Shown here piece after piece: positions 14,640 through 22,520 of a stretch of 64,000 nucleotides of DNA. The notes beneath the pieces are model-generated. The model was not told the DNA's origin. It saw only the letters and a list, made by a program, of their open reading frames with translations, and made no database searches. Source of the DNA: Chloranthus sessilifolius (lineage: Eukaryota > Streptophyta > Magnoliopsida > Chloranthales > Chloranthaceae); NCBI GenBank assembly GCA_021018995.1, contig CM037590.1, forward strand, positions 39,186,287 to 39,250,286, in the 5' to 3' direction. A program made the translations under genes and the position numbers. Each line of letters opens with the position of its first letter. The first letter of the stretch is position 1.

Positions 14640-15202
14640 ACAGTGGTTGGGCGGTGAGTGTGCCCCAATGGGTGGCACCCAAAACACTACTTTGGGTGCC
14701 ACGTGGAGCAAGTTTGTTTCATTTAAGATCATCTTTAAAAAAATAAATCAAAAACCCATCTCCACCATACTTTTTTGTGCCTTCAATGTAGACCATTGAA
14801 ATCAGTCAATGTTAACTTTTGCCTCAAATAAATTTTCTTGACTTTTTTTAATACATATATTATAAAATTGATCTAAACAATGCGGCTGAGCTCCACATGG
14901 CACCAAAACAGTGTTTTGGGTGCCACGTGGAGGTCCACATGGACCATTGGGGGCAACCCTTCTTATATATATATATATATGATCATTGTAATCTCCTATG
15001 GGCATATGGAGGAAAATCCCATGTAGATTGTCCGCTGTAAGCCTGTAAGTTTTGTTATCAATGAAATTTATAGCACCTATCATGTCTTTTGCAGGGAATA
15101 GAACTTACAAACCCACAGGCCCTTGGGAATCAACTTGGCAGTGGCACACAGAGCACCTACTTCTCCGAAATAGGGACATTCTCAAAGATCAAGAGGCCTT
15201 GA
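1..15202 (+). CDS. PRP31: PRP31 (U4/U6 snRNP splicing factor), 3' part, five exons
   Basis: Prp31 bridges U4/U6 and U5 in the tri-snRNP of the spliceosome, binding the 15.5K-U4 5' stem-loop with its Nop domain in the nucleus. The window opens inside the coding region. Exons read as 1-569, 1048-1118, 7736-7838, 8150-8225 and 15095-15202; all junctions are GT-AG and phases match, giving 308 residues to a TGA. Recognisable family blocks are the Nop core (GYIAPNLSAIVGSAVAAKL, IFQSTPPSLR), the basic NLS-like stretch KKKRGGRRLRKMKER, then RKLANRMQFG, GEGYGMLGQAG, SGLTSSLAFTPVQ and the C-terminal SGTQSTYFSE...FSKIK. The N-terminal coiled-coil half lies left of the window. Introns 2 and 4 are 6.6 and 6.9 kb and transposon-filled, yet the reading frame is intact, so the gene looks functional. 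Family assignment is firm; exon edges come from reading splice sites, not from cDNA. Confidence 0.95.
1048..1118 (+). CDS. PRP31: PRP31 exon b
   Basis: The acceptor GATTCAG precedes 1048. The exon reads (R)YAITDMRKLANRMQFGVPEESSL(G), the conserved segment after the NLS in Prp31, and ends at a GTACTT donor in phase 1. Confidence 0.9.
1526..1623 (+). pseudogene. GDSL esterase/lipase exon-1 fragment (CPRD49-like), dead
   Basis: The reading MQAKIILFGDLITEESFGDGG, then (after a shift) GASLADHFSRM, matches the start of plant CPRD49-type GDSL esterases, which begin with a KIVLFGDSITEESF-like block. Three lesions are visible. The catalytic Ser of GDS is Leu. The Trp codon after GDGG is TAG (1589-1591). 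One G is missing just after it, shifting GASLADHF to another frame. A GTATAT donor follows the Met, and a leader-like AG-rich stretch precedes the ATG. No later exons were found. It sits in PRP31 intron 2, so it is a captured or duplicated gene fragment, not a gene. Confidence 0.8.
1624..2168. other. Intron sequence, unassigned
   Basis: AT-rich intron DNA after the GDSL fragment. A local duplication around the GGAGATCCGGC motif occurs at 1695-1760. I see no gene. Confidence 0.4.
2170..2559. repeat. 195-bp tandem duplication
   Basis: Two adjacent units (2170-2364 and 2365-2559) share GATGAATAAAAAAACAC, TCATGTCATCAATAAAAC and AGAGACTGCTTGCTTAA at a constant 195-bp offset, with a few substitutions. 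The unit is non-coding and its origin is unknown. Confidence 0.85.
2785..4076. mobile_element. LTR-like insert flanked by 65-bp direct repeats
   Basis: The segments 2785-2849 and 4012-4076 are near-identical (GGGAGAAGGGTAGCAACTC onward), 1227 bp apart. The DNA between them shares, in reverse orientation, the stretch around TTTACAAGCCT...AAATAGG (about 3325-3350) with the region at 11270-11330, where the + strand reads CTATATAAGG then GCTTGTAAACACTTTTAT. This looks like the promoter-proximal part of an LTR. No protein domain is visible. Exact termini are not resolved. Confidence 0.5.
4440..5960 (-). pseudogene. LINE ORF2 fragment (RT to 3' region), decayed
   Basis: Read on the minus strand, broken frames give L1-type plant LINE signatures in order: a QGDPLS-like RT block near 5935, SPWDTLVEQIIKKLSTWKK near 5540-5600, KKDGGSGHKEN near 5350, and VVDDNRVQLWMDNWAGNV at about 5090-5150. 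Multiple stops and frameshifts are present. It lies antisense in PRP31 intron 2. The part from 4450 to 4870 (Pro/Leu-rich frames) is less certain to belong. Confidence 0.7.
5961..6900. other. Intron sequence, unassigned
   Basis: AT-rich PRP31 intron DNA. A purine run at 6190-6210 is followed by short GCCGAATT-type repeats. No gene or bounded element is recognised. Confidence 0.35.
6902..7016. repeat. (AC)n-(TA)n microsatellite
   Basis: An AC run (about 6902-6923) passes through CATATGTA into about 88 bp of perfect TA repeat. The open frames that encode Tyr-Ile repeats here are spurious. Confidence 0.97.
7018..7190. mobile_element. Hairpin MITE inside a TA microsatellite
   Basis: Left arm ATGATCATCTCACTCGAGTC pairs with the right arm ending GAATCGAGTCATATGATCAT. 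A second pair, TGGCTGCATGTCAC and GTGACATGCAGCCA, lies inside, so the whole element folds back on itself. TA repeats flank both ends (the right run is about 7188-7220), as expected if a TA-targeting Stowaway-like element landed in (TA)n. The target duplication cannot be separated from the repeat. Confidence 0.7.
7220..7480. other. Unassigned intron sequence, TE-like left part
   Basis: A GGTTGGGCAGGCCTG-type block resembles other low-complexity repeats in the window (17.2-17.8 kb and 45.3-45.7 kb). I see no gene. Confidence 0.3.
7736..7838 (+). CDS. PRP31: PRP31 exon c
   Basis: The acceptor TTGCTGTAG precedes 7736. The exon reads (G)DGLGEGYGMLGQAGSGK... to ...AAKVAK, with the donor GTAGGC in phase 2. 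It restores the Prp31 frame after the 6.6-kb intron. Confidence 0.9.
8150..8225 (+). CDS. PRP31: PRP31 exon d
   Basis: The acceptor ATATTTCAG precedes 8150. The exon reads (K)FKEKQYGSSGATSGLTSSLAF... to TPVQ, with the donor GTTCGT in phase 0. Confidence 0.9.
8560..9200 (-). pseudogene. LINE 3' end / RNase H (RVT_3) fragment, decayed
   Basis: Minus-strand frames give LNISGSTLGNPG (8905-8945), the usual start of plant RVT_3 RNase H domains, and downstream HAIQILKDAKLKSIDIEGDS (about 8730-8800), the strand around the second catalytic acid. Stops and frameshifts break it. It lies antisense in PRP31 intron 4. Confidence 0.65.
11040..12000 (+). mobile_element. LTR-like insert in the LINE, with TATA motif
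   Basis: The segment separates two parts of LINE ORF1 and carries repeated ACGTCCGT blocks (11040-11170), a CTATATAAGG promoter-like motif at about 11271, then GGCTTGTAAACACTTTTAT. The latter is shared in reverse with the insert at 2785-4076. It looks like a solo LTR or LTR fragment; the ends are not resolved. A 201-bp MITE lies inside it. Confidence 0.45.
11385..11585. mobile_element. hAT-type MITE, 201 bp, perfect 8-bp TSD
   Basis: The ends are CATGGATCAAAAT and ATTTTGACCCATG (terminal inverted repeats), flanked by AAGGGAGT at 11377-11384 and 11586-11593. The interior is almost only short self-complementary blocks of CGATACGTATCG and GAATGTATCG type. The 8-bp duplication and TIRs place it in the hAT superfamily. 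It shares TIRs with the large element at 38295-44059. Confidence 0.92.
13312..13387. repeat. Short inverted repeat (26-bp arms)
   Basis: GAATCAAGGAAAATCAGAGC... (13312-13337) is matched by its reverse complement at 13362-13387 with one mismatch, across a 24-bp loop. It lies just after the broken LINE ORF2 and may be a small MITE or a transcript hairpin. Confidence 0.85.
14117..14560. repeat. Tandem 231-bp duplication with GGCACCC hairpins
   Basis: ACAAACCTGGT...CCAGCTTTTTAA blocks recur at 14117 and 14348. Each carries the hairpin GGCACCCAAACTTCGGGTTGGGTGCC (about 14231-14258 and 14463-14490). Related GGCACCC/GGGTGCC hairpins follow at about 14673-14702 and 14898-14925. A TA microsatellite lies at 14587-14637. 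Confidence 0.8.
14585..14638. repeat. (TA)n microsatellite
   Basis: About 50 bp of perfect TA repeat in PRP31 intron 4. It encodes only spurious Tyr-Ile frames. Confidence 0.95.
15095..15202 (+). CDS. PRP31: PRP31 terminal exon e
   Basis: The acceptor CTTTTGCAG precedes 15095. The exon holds 35 codons and a TGA: GIELTNPQALGNQ, then SGTQSTYFSEIGTFSKIKRP. This is the conserved Prp31 C-terminus. It lies 6.9 kb from exon d and is in a different frame from the longer open reading frame over the same bases, so an ORF-length caller would miss it. Confidence 0.92.
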   Translation, partial: GIELTNPQALGNQLGSGTQSTYFSEIGTFSKIKRP

Positions 15203-15540
15203 TGATTTTCATCTATACTTCTGTTTATTCTTCTACTCGGATTAGTACAGTTGGTTTTACAGCCTTCTTCATCTGGTGTTTGGTTGACTTTGCTGCTGGA
15301 TTACTTGCTAGGCAAGTAAGTGAATTCAAGGTCCAACGTAGATATCGACCAAAAATTCATGCCTTAACTCGTATTTTGCATCTGACGTTATGTTTTGTTA
15401 ATCGTCTTACTGTTGAACAGAAGTTTCGCATGCAGCATTTGCCTATATATGCAGACAGGTACTGGCTGGCCGTACCGTAATTTGCCATGTTTTATGAATG
15501 GTCAAGCATAGCCTGAGCTTAAGTTGAGGTATTCCTTCTA
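15203..15540 (+). other. Likely PRP31 3' UTR
   Basis: T-rich single-copy-looking sequence follows the PRP31 stop and has no protein motif I recognise. The overlapping 142-codon open frame (15052-15480) is on the same strand but is not protein-like. The poly(A) site cannot be placed; no clear AATAAA is seen before about 15.5 kb. Confidence 0.45.
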
Positions 15541-15833
15541 TATATTGAGTTCCTTGCGGCTTTCACAAAATTCATCACTCCTATTATTATTATTATTGTT
15601 TTCTGATCGGTAAAACGCGTTATAATTTCATCAAGTAGAATAAAATTACAGCAGATCAAAGCAGCTGAGCGAGGAGCTTGGCCAAAGAAAAGAAACAAAG
15701 GAAAAAAACTAAAAACACTAGACGAGGAAAAGGAGAAAAGAAGGAAAAAGTAGAAATAATAATACAATAGCGGGTGCAAGGAGATTGTTGAGGTGGTTTT
15801 AGCAATTACAGATAGTCATAGTAAAAAATCTAG

Positions 15834-16234
15834 AGAAGTGTTACTGCCACACCACTGAAACAATGAAAACATCAGTGACTGCTTTGAATGAGACTATGGA
15901 GATCATTTCTCATCCCAATCTTCCACACAATAGATATTGGGATCGTGAGCCTTCCATTAGACGGTTAGATGTTGATTCCATGTGACACACATCAAAAAAA
16001 TGAGTGTGATCATTGTGTACCATCAAAAGAGGTTCACGTTTACTTTTTGGGATGTGTGCCAATGGAATCAACATCTAACCGACTGATGGTAGGCTCTTGT
16101 TCCCAATATCTTTAGTGTGGAAGACTGGGATGAAAAATGGTCTCCGTTGTCTCATTCAAAGAAGTCTAAATATGTTTTCTTTCTTTAAGTGGTGTGGCAG
16201 TAACAAAAAGGGTGGTGTGGCAGTAACACTTGTC
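15834..16234. mobile_element. Mutator-like MITE, 401 bp, 9-bp TSD
   Basis: Termini AAGTGTTACTGCCACACCAC and its complement (two nested copies at the right end) are flanked by AAAATCTAG at 15825-15833 and 16235-16243. The whole element is a long imperfect palindrome whose core (GACGGTTAGATGTTGATTCC and its complement) recurs in at least nine other MITEs of the window. A 9-bp duplication fits the Mutator superfamily. Confidence 0.8.
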
Positions 16235-16291
16235 AAAATCTAGGACCTTGAATCTATGAAAAGGGGAATTTCAAGACACCTTGGTTGAAAC

Positions 16292-16490
16292 CAAGGTATC
16301 AAATATCGGTCGATACTGATACGTATTGTTTTTTCGGCAATCCGAGACGTATCGAGTATCCAACTCTGTATCGGTATCGGCCGATACGTATATATTTAAT
16401 TAATTAATTAATTTTTTATTTAAAATAGACCGATACGTATCGGTCCTCCAAGGACCGATACCCGATACTGATACCGAGTTTGTTACCTTG
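16292..16490. mobile_element. hAT-type MITE, copy 1 of a head-to-head pair
   Basis: The element runs from CAAGGTATCAAATATCGG to TTTGTTACCTTG and is flanked by GTTGAAAC (16284-16291) and GTTGAAAT (16491-16498). The interior is built of CGATACGTATCG-type blocks and a (TTAA)-rich stretch. Its 16378-16468 segment is the exact reverse complement of part of the neighbouring element. Confidence 0.85.
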
Positions 16491-16498
16491 GTTGAAAT

Positions 16499-16744
16499 GA
16501 AGGTATAAAAAATCAGCTGATACCAATACGTGTTGGCGATATGTATCTGTTTTCGGCCATACTGATACATATCGGTATCTCGTATCGGGTATCGGTCCTT
16601 GGAGGACCGATACGTATCGGTCTATTTTAAATAAAAAATTAATTAATTAATTAAATATATACGTATCGGCCGATACGTATTGGCTGAGTCGTATCGGCCT
16701 CGGGCAAATCGTTACCCGAGACCAATACTGATTTTGATACCTTG
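16499..16744. mobile_element. hAT-type MITE, copy 2 of a head-to-head pair
   Basis: The element runs from GAAGGTATAAAAAATC to ATTTTGATACCTTG. It shares the GTTGAAAT copy with element 1 on its left and has GTTGAAAC at 16745-16752 on its right. The orientation is opposite to element 1, giving 91-bp inverted arms (16378-16468 and 16582-16672) around a 113-bp loop. Confidence 0.85.
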
Positions 16745-17221
16745 GTTGAAACTGAGTTCGAAGAATTTGTTGTTCCCTCGTGAACAGAGCAATCTGCATA
16801 TACATATGTAGTTGAGGTTTTACAAAAATTCAAATTGATATATTCATGCATTTTTCTTTTCAATTTTTGTGTCCGTATTTCTAAAATCTATGGTGTTAGA
16901 TTTTCAACTAGGATTGACCATATTCACTATGAAGACCTCAATTACCATAGTAATTCTATTGATGGTGCCTTCAGTGACTTGTTAACAGGGAATGCACCCA
17001 TATCTGAACTAAGTAATTTATCCTCCAGAATGCTTTGCAAGTTAACAGCCCTCCATCAGTATTCATGCTATCTATTTGCAAATTGCTCGGACAGTATAAT
17101 CAAAGAGCTGCTATTAGGTGGACAGGCCATGTGGCATGATCATAGACTTGCCATCTATTTGGGTCCGCTTTTTGAGCCTTGTTTCTCTAACTCGGCTCTG
17201 ATCAGCCCTAAGCTCTGTAAC

Positions 17222-17850
17222 TAGAGGTGTCAACGCACTGGGCAGGCCATGGCCCAGCCCACTGCTGTTTGGGGTGGGTTCCGGCTAAGGTGTTGCCCGA
17301 TTAATAATCTGGTCCAGGTATGGCGCGACCTTAATATTAAATGATCCGGATTGGGTTTGGTTTTTAAGCCTGATTAAGATTCTGGCCAATCAAGCCCAGC
17401 TCAAACCTGGCCTGGGCAAACCTGAATACTTAAACGCTGGGAGGTTATCAAGCTCAAGAAACGGAATCTTATGGAGCCTGGTTGGGCCAAAATTGTTTAA
17501 TCGTGGGTTGGGGTGGGCTCGGGCTAAGTGCATGTTCTCCTAAGGAACAAAATATTGTTTATTAACCTTATGATGCTCTTGAATCCTGTCAATGGGTTGG
17601 GTCGGGCCAAAATTTTGGCTGCTCGACGGATCCAGGGTATTTGCTCAACACAGCTGACCCTAGCCGACCTGAATGTTGTTCAACCCAATCTGATTCAACC
17701 TTTGAGTCGACCCAACCCAACCCGAAGGTTGGATTGGATGCTTCGTACCTGACTGAACCCAGCCCAACCAAGCCAATCAAGTTTGTGGTCAGGAAAAAAC
17801 CCAAAAGGGGCGGGTCAGCTATCGGGTCAACATACTCGTTTACTGATGCC
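17222..17850. other. GGGTTGGGC-rich repeat region
   Basis: Clustered GGTTGGG/CCAACCC words, starting with CTAGAGGTGTCAA (a TIR-like end), resemble blocks at 7.2 kb, 45.3-45.7 kb and 58.6-58.8 kb. It is probably a decayed non-autonomous element. No gene is seen, and overlapping open frames on both strands are low-complexity. Confidence 0.4.
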
Positions 17851-18247
17851 CCACTAATTCAATATGAATTATGCTGCTGGGACTTGGGAGTGCACCATGA
17901 TGCAAATTAATGCTAGCACACATGGTGTTGGTATGTGTGGGGCCGCAGAAGTTTGGGCCCTTTTCAATCAGTCACCATTTAACCTTTCTAGGTTATTTGA
18001 CTTTATAGAGCAGCGAAATTTCAACACCCTAATCCTAAATAGATGGCTATGAAATAAGATCTAGTAATTGAAAATTTTATTTCATATGGTGATTCAATAA
18101 AACACCTTTCTCATATCATCAGAATTACATATAGCGGCATTCTAATTAGCATCATCTTCAAATGAGCAATGGAGGGTATTATTATCAATTAATAGGAAGC
18201 AATTTTCCTGTGTAACTTAAAAGAATCTAGAGGACGCCACCTTATTC

Positions 18248-18653
18248 TCAATCGCATTCTGGTGGTAGAACTGAGAATCTAGATTTGTCTTTACAGTATG
18301 AATAGAACATGAACCTCTCTCTAACTACTCCCATCCCATTCTTCTGCTTATCTGACAACTTAACAAAATTCTCTCCTTCGATCGGATCTATGTTCGATTG
18401 ATCGTCTTGACTTCTCTTAGAACATGAAGGTGTCGTCTTTGTCGGATCCCATAAACAACCTTCCATTTCTAGCTCTTCAAATGATGCCGCAAATGGTGCA
18501 AATTTGTAATTTACCGGTAATTTTCCACCGTGTGTTGCCCATTTTGATCCATCCCATATCGTTGAGTACACGGACATGGGTTTCGATGGGTATGCTTTTG
18601 ACATCGCCTCGCTGTGATTTACCTCGCGAACTGGTATGTTATCCACCAGAAAA
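18248..18653 (-). CDS. XTH exon 4 (XET C-terminal domain)
   Basis: After acceptor AATGCAG the exon reads (V)[11 protein letters not shown]..., ends ...VLPPECD and TGA at 18248-18250. The frame joins exon 3 without loss. Confidence 0.9.
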
Positions 18654-20007
18654 CTGCATTGATTCTCAAAGACTTGTTTTTAGAAGAACAGGAGGATTCC
18701 TGTATGTATATCGTATAAAATAAAATAAGAGAACTACTGTGACACCCTTTTTGTTACAGCCGCATCACTTAAGTGAAGCAAACAACCATTATTTGCTTTG
18801 GATTAGTTGATCTTTTTTCATCTCAATCTTCCACACAATAGATCTTGTGATCATGGGACCACCATCAGACGGTCAGATATTGATTTCATGTGGCACACAT
18901 TTCAAAAGGTGAATGTGAACCATGTTTGGTGATACGACGTGATCTTGTTCACTTTTTGGGATGTGTTCCATGTGAGATCAACATCTGACCGTCTGATGGT
19001 AAGTCCATGATCTCCAAATCTAAGTGGAAGATTGAGAGGAAAAATAATCTCCATCATCTAATTCAAAGCTGTCAATGGGTTTTTTTCCTTTGCTCAAGTG
19101 ATGTGACTGTAAATAAAAGACTGTGGCAGTAGCACGGACTTTGTGCTCAGCTACATGCATGAGGACCTTATAGAATGGAATTACCACATATGAACCTCAC
19201 TGATATCACAGGCAGGTTCATCAACTAACACTTGTTGGCGGTATTAGAAAAATTTTGTAAGCAGATTTAGTGTTGGGAATTGTATCGTACACAATGTGAT
19301 GATGATTCCAGATGATGCTGTATCGATGGTACTGTTCTGTTGGATCGAACCAGAGCCAAAACTTCTCCTCTCTCCCTACGCTGCCGCCGTTACTGTAAAC
19401 GTTCGTCTGTAGCGCCCATTCTTTCCTCTTCTCATGGCCAAGCAATTCGAAATCAATTTCATCGTGGGCGTGAGGAAAAATTTCGGCATTTGACATCTGA
19501 ATTCGTAATCATAATCTCAGTTAATTGTGAGATCATGCATGCATGCAAGTGCATATATATATAGACGGAAATGGAAGGAAAGGAAGAACTAACATAGAAC
19601 GCAACTACGACTCCAGAAGTGTAACTAGAAGGCAACTTGATTGCAGCACTGAAGAATCCATAATAGTAATGTTCTTGTGACACAAATCCAGACCCTGTAT
19701 AAGAACTCAATTAACATTTAATTAACTCACTGAAATTCTATCATAAATTAACTCAGTAGTCTTGAATGTCACCGGAGAATTTGTCAAGAACAAGATCAAT
19801 GTGGGATCCGTTATCGGACAGTCGGATGTTGGAGCCTCCGAAAAACTCAGAGTAGGCTTTGTTGAATGTGAGGTGGGGGAAGAGATCTGTGAGCCGCGTC
19901 AGGTCTGGAGGTCTGTAGCTGCCATGCCGAAGGGATACCGCGCCTATGACGCAAGAGATCATGCACTCCATAAACAGAAGCTTATGTGCTAATGATGGCA
20001 TCTTCAT
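18248..20007 (-). CDS. Xyloglucan endotransglucosylase/hydrolase (GH16, group III-like), four exons
   Basis: XTH enzymes cut and religate xyloglucan in the cell wall. Exons (minus strand) are 19773-20007, 19594-19694, 19291-19496 and 18248-18653, joined at GT-AG sites with matching phases, giving 315 aa, a normal family length. Residues 1 to about 24 are hydrophobic (signal peptide or anchor). The active-site motif [10 protein letters not shown] spans residues 123-132 (nucleophile E125, acid/base E129); most members have Phe where this has Leu130. [28 protein letters not shown] and [17 protein letters not shown] follow, then the XET_C domain with its paired cysteines ([23 protein letters not shown]). 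No Asn-glycosylation site directly follows the motif. Similarity leans to the XTH27/28/30/33 type; I did not fix the subgroup. A (CT)n leader precedes the ATG, and intron 3 holds a MITE. Confidence 0.93.
18735..19131. mobile_element. Palindromic MITE in XTH intron 3
   Basis: This is a diverged copy of the 15834-16234 family: CTACTGTGACACCC at the left, TGTGGCAGTAGCAC at the right, and the same CAGACGGTCAGAT...ATCTGACCGTCTG core palindrome. It fills most of the intron between exons 3 and 4. The duplication was not resolved. Confidence 0.65.
19291..19496 (-). CDS. XTH exon 3 (catalytic motif)
   Basis: After acceptor AATTCAG the exon reads [10 protein letters not shown], then [24 protein letters not shown] and [11 protein letters not shown], with donor GTACGA in phase 2. 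Confidence 0.9.
19594..19694 (-). CDS. XTH exon 2
   Basis: After acceptor TTATACAG the exon reads (G)[33 protein letters not shown], then donor GTTAGT in phase 0. These are the conserved strands before the catalytic loop. Confidence 0.9.
19773..20007 (-). CDS. XTH exon 1 (signal peptide)
   Basis: The first ATG after the CT-rich leader (20007) opens [12 protein letters not shown]..., then ...[20 protein letters not shown] and DKFS(G) to a GTGACA donor in phase 1. Confidence 0.88.
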
Positions 20008-20009
20008 TT

Positions 20010-20015
<6 letters not shown>

Positions 20016-20070
<55 letters not shown>
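20016..20070 (-). repeat. (CT)n tract in the XTH 5' leader
   Basis: About 54 bp of perfect AG on +, read as (CT)n in the XTH transcript direction, starts 9 bp upstream of the ATG. CT-rich leaders are common in plant genes. Repeat length may vary between individuals and affect expression; that is inference. Confidence 0.9.
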
Positions 20071-20072
<2 letters not shown>

Positions 20073-20269
20073 GGTTATTTATCTGAAGTAGTTGTTAGTT
20101 GGGTAGTTTATTAACGTTGGTTGTCATCTTTTGTTTTATTCCATTTTAAAGAGATGTCATGAGGCAAGGCATGTGAAGTGTGTTTGGGCTGTTTGGGTAA
20201 GATGCCTACATGAAGAGTTGTAGGACACTTAGCTCGTTAAGAAGCTGTTTTGATGGCTGTGTCCTTTCT

Positions 20270-22520
20270 TTGCACCCCCAAATCTTCGAGGGCACCTATG
20301 CCAAAAAGCATTGACTGCTTTGAATTAGACGGTGGAGATTATTTTTCATTACAATCTTCTAGATAGCGGATCTTGAGATTGAGATTATATGAGTATCATC
20401 AGACTAACAAATTTTTATTCCACGGCACACATCCATAAAAAGTGATTAAAAAATCATGTGGCACATATGAGGTTTGAACATAATTTCTATGTTGCTTTTT
20501 TGAGATGTATGTCATGTGGAATAAAAATGGACAATCTGATGCTATGCGATTAGGACAGAACCATTTCCATGATCTGAATCAAGGAAATCAATGGTTTTTG
20601 GCGTTTGTGCTATCAAAGATTCCGTTAGTGCAAATAAAGCTACCCATTAGTTAATTAGGGGGGTTAAGGCCTATTTTTAAAAATGTTTGTTTTAGTCACA
20701 ATCTCCCTCAAAAATAGGTTTAGAACAAATTTTGAGGAGCCGCTGCCGTTTTGTGCCCCTAAAACGAGTGATGGGCAGGCACTTGCATCATCTATCCGTA
20801 CGGCCTTTGGGAGAACATATGCCGTCCGAAGACGAACCTCAAGATTAAGATGGCCTTGAAATCTTAAAGGTCAGCTTTTTGTGAGATTCAGTCGCTTTGA
20901 TTCTGTTACTGACTGGATGATGCAGGTGAGGAGTCAATTCTCAGGCTTCACATCCAAACAGTTAAAAATAGGGGTGTATTTGGTTTGGTTTGATCGATTT
21001 TGGACCAAAACAACAAATCAAATCAGTTCTAATCGGTTTCTAAATGTTCAAATCAAATCACACCGTCCAATTGTTGAACCAAACCAACCCGATTTAATTC
21101 GGTTTGATTCGGTCAGTTTCGGTTTTCCTATAAGTTTTACTTGCACATCAAAATTTTCCCAAATTCTGAACTTGTTTTACACTTTTACTATATTCATTTT
21201 TTCCAGAGTCGTTTTACTTTTATAATCTATTCACCTTTTTCAAAACAGAGAACAAAAATAAATGCATCACATACACTCTAATTAATCAGAGTTTGGATAA
21301 AAAAAGAGATGAATAAATGATGGTTTCACAAATGGTGCCAATGATGGATCAAGTTTAGTTTCGCAAGTATATCTCGTGTCATGTGAACCATCGGATATGC
21401 ATGATTTTGTTATCCCAGCGAAAGAATCATGCATATCAGAAGAATACCTTAGTTTGGGCCGGTTTGGCCTAAAAATTGCATAACCCTAGACAGCAAGGAT
21501 TGGCTGATGAAGAATGTGATTGGTTCCACTCGAGCTCAGGTTCTATAGCGTAGAGTCGACCTTAGCTCGAGCTTGTTTGCAGCCCTAGTTCTTGGTGATT
21601 AGGTTGGATTACCGAATACCAACCGGATCCGCGGCCGAACCATAATTCAACTGGAGTCTAGAGCCATCAGGTTCTATGGCCTGGTACAATGTAGAACCAG
21701 CCCTTAGCTTGGCCTGCCCACTGTAGTTTATTATTTAGAGTACCTCTATTGGCGCCCACACAAAATGCTACTTATGCAACTCTTTTAAAATCATTGATTG
21801 CTTCAGATTAGAGGACGGAGATCATGTTTTAAGCTGATCATCCACACAATGGATCTTTAGATCATTTTTTATCTATCTAGCGGTCGGTTTTGTATTCCAA
21901 GATTCATTTTATGGATGATCTGAGTGAAACACAATCTTCATCATCATCTGATATAAAGCAGATTTAGAGGGGATTGTACGTGTAGGGGCTTTAAGAGATT
22001 GCGTGGTACCCTATTATTAATTGAGACCGATTTCCATCACAATCTTATTTAATTAAGATGTAGTAGCTTTTTAGAGACTACTTATATGTCAAAAGCTGGC
22101 ATGTTCTACCTTTAGACAATCTGTACTTGTCGGCATTTGGCGATGAGAGATCGACTTTAGCACATGTTAACGTCAAAGGTCAACGGTGAGAGATTGACTT
22201 CAATAGATTTATTGAAGTCCCCGGCCGCTAATATAATAGCCCATAACCTCTAGGGTAGTTTTATTAACACCCACCCTATTTTGGAGGGCACCTACAACAA
22301 AAACAAATTGATTGCTTTGAAGATGGATGCGAAGACCATAAGTATATCAGACGGTCATTTTCTGATTTTACATGACATACATCACATTCAAATATTATTT
22401 TAGGGCCACTTTTTTTGGGATATGTGGCACGTAAAATCCAAAATTGACTCATATCTAAAGATCCCTTGTGGGAAAGATTGGGGCCAAAAAGCGCCCTCCA
22501 AGATTCAGCGATTGTTAATA
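20270..22520. other. Intergenic, three or more MITE copies
   Basis: Copies of the palindromic MITE family lie at about 20275-20640, 21745-22010 and 22262-22520, recognised by TTTGAATTAGACGGTGGAGA-like ends and a CATGTGGAAT core. A TTTGGTTTGGTTTGA/CCAAACCAACC repeat lies at 20965-21130. No gene is seen. Confidence 0.5.

Noticed and set aside
15052-15480. 142-codon + frame over the PRP31 last exon
   Set aside because: A different frame over 15095-15202 encodes the conserved PRP31 C-terminus; the longer frame is not protein-like.
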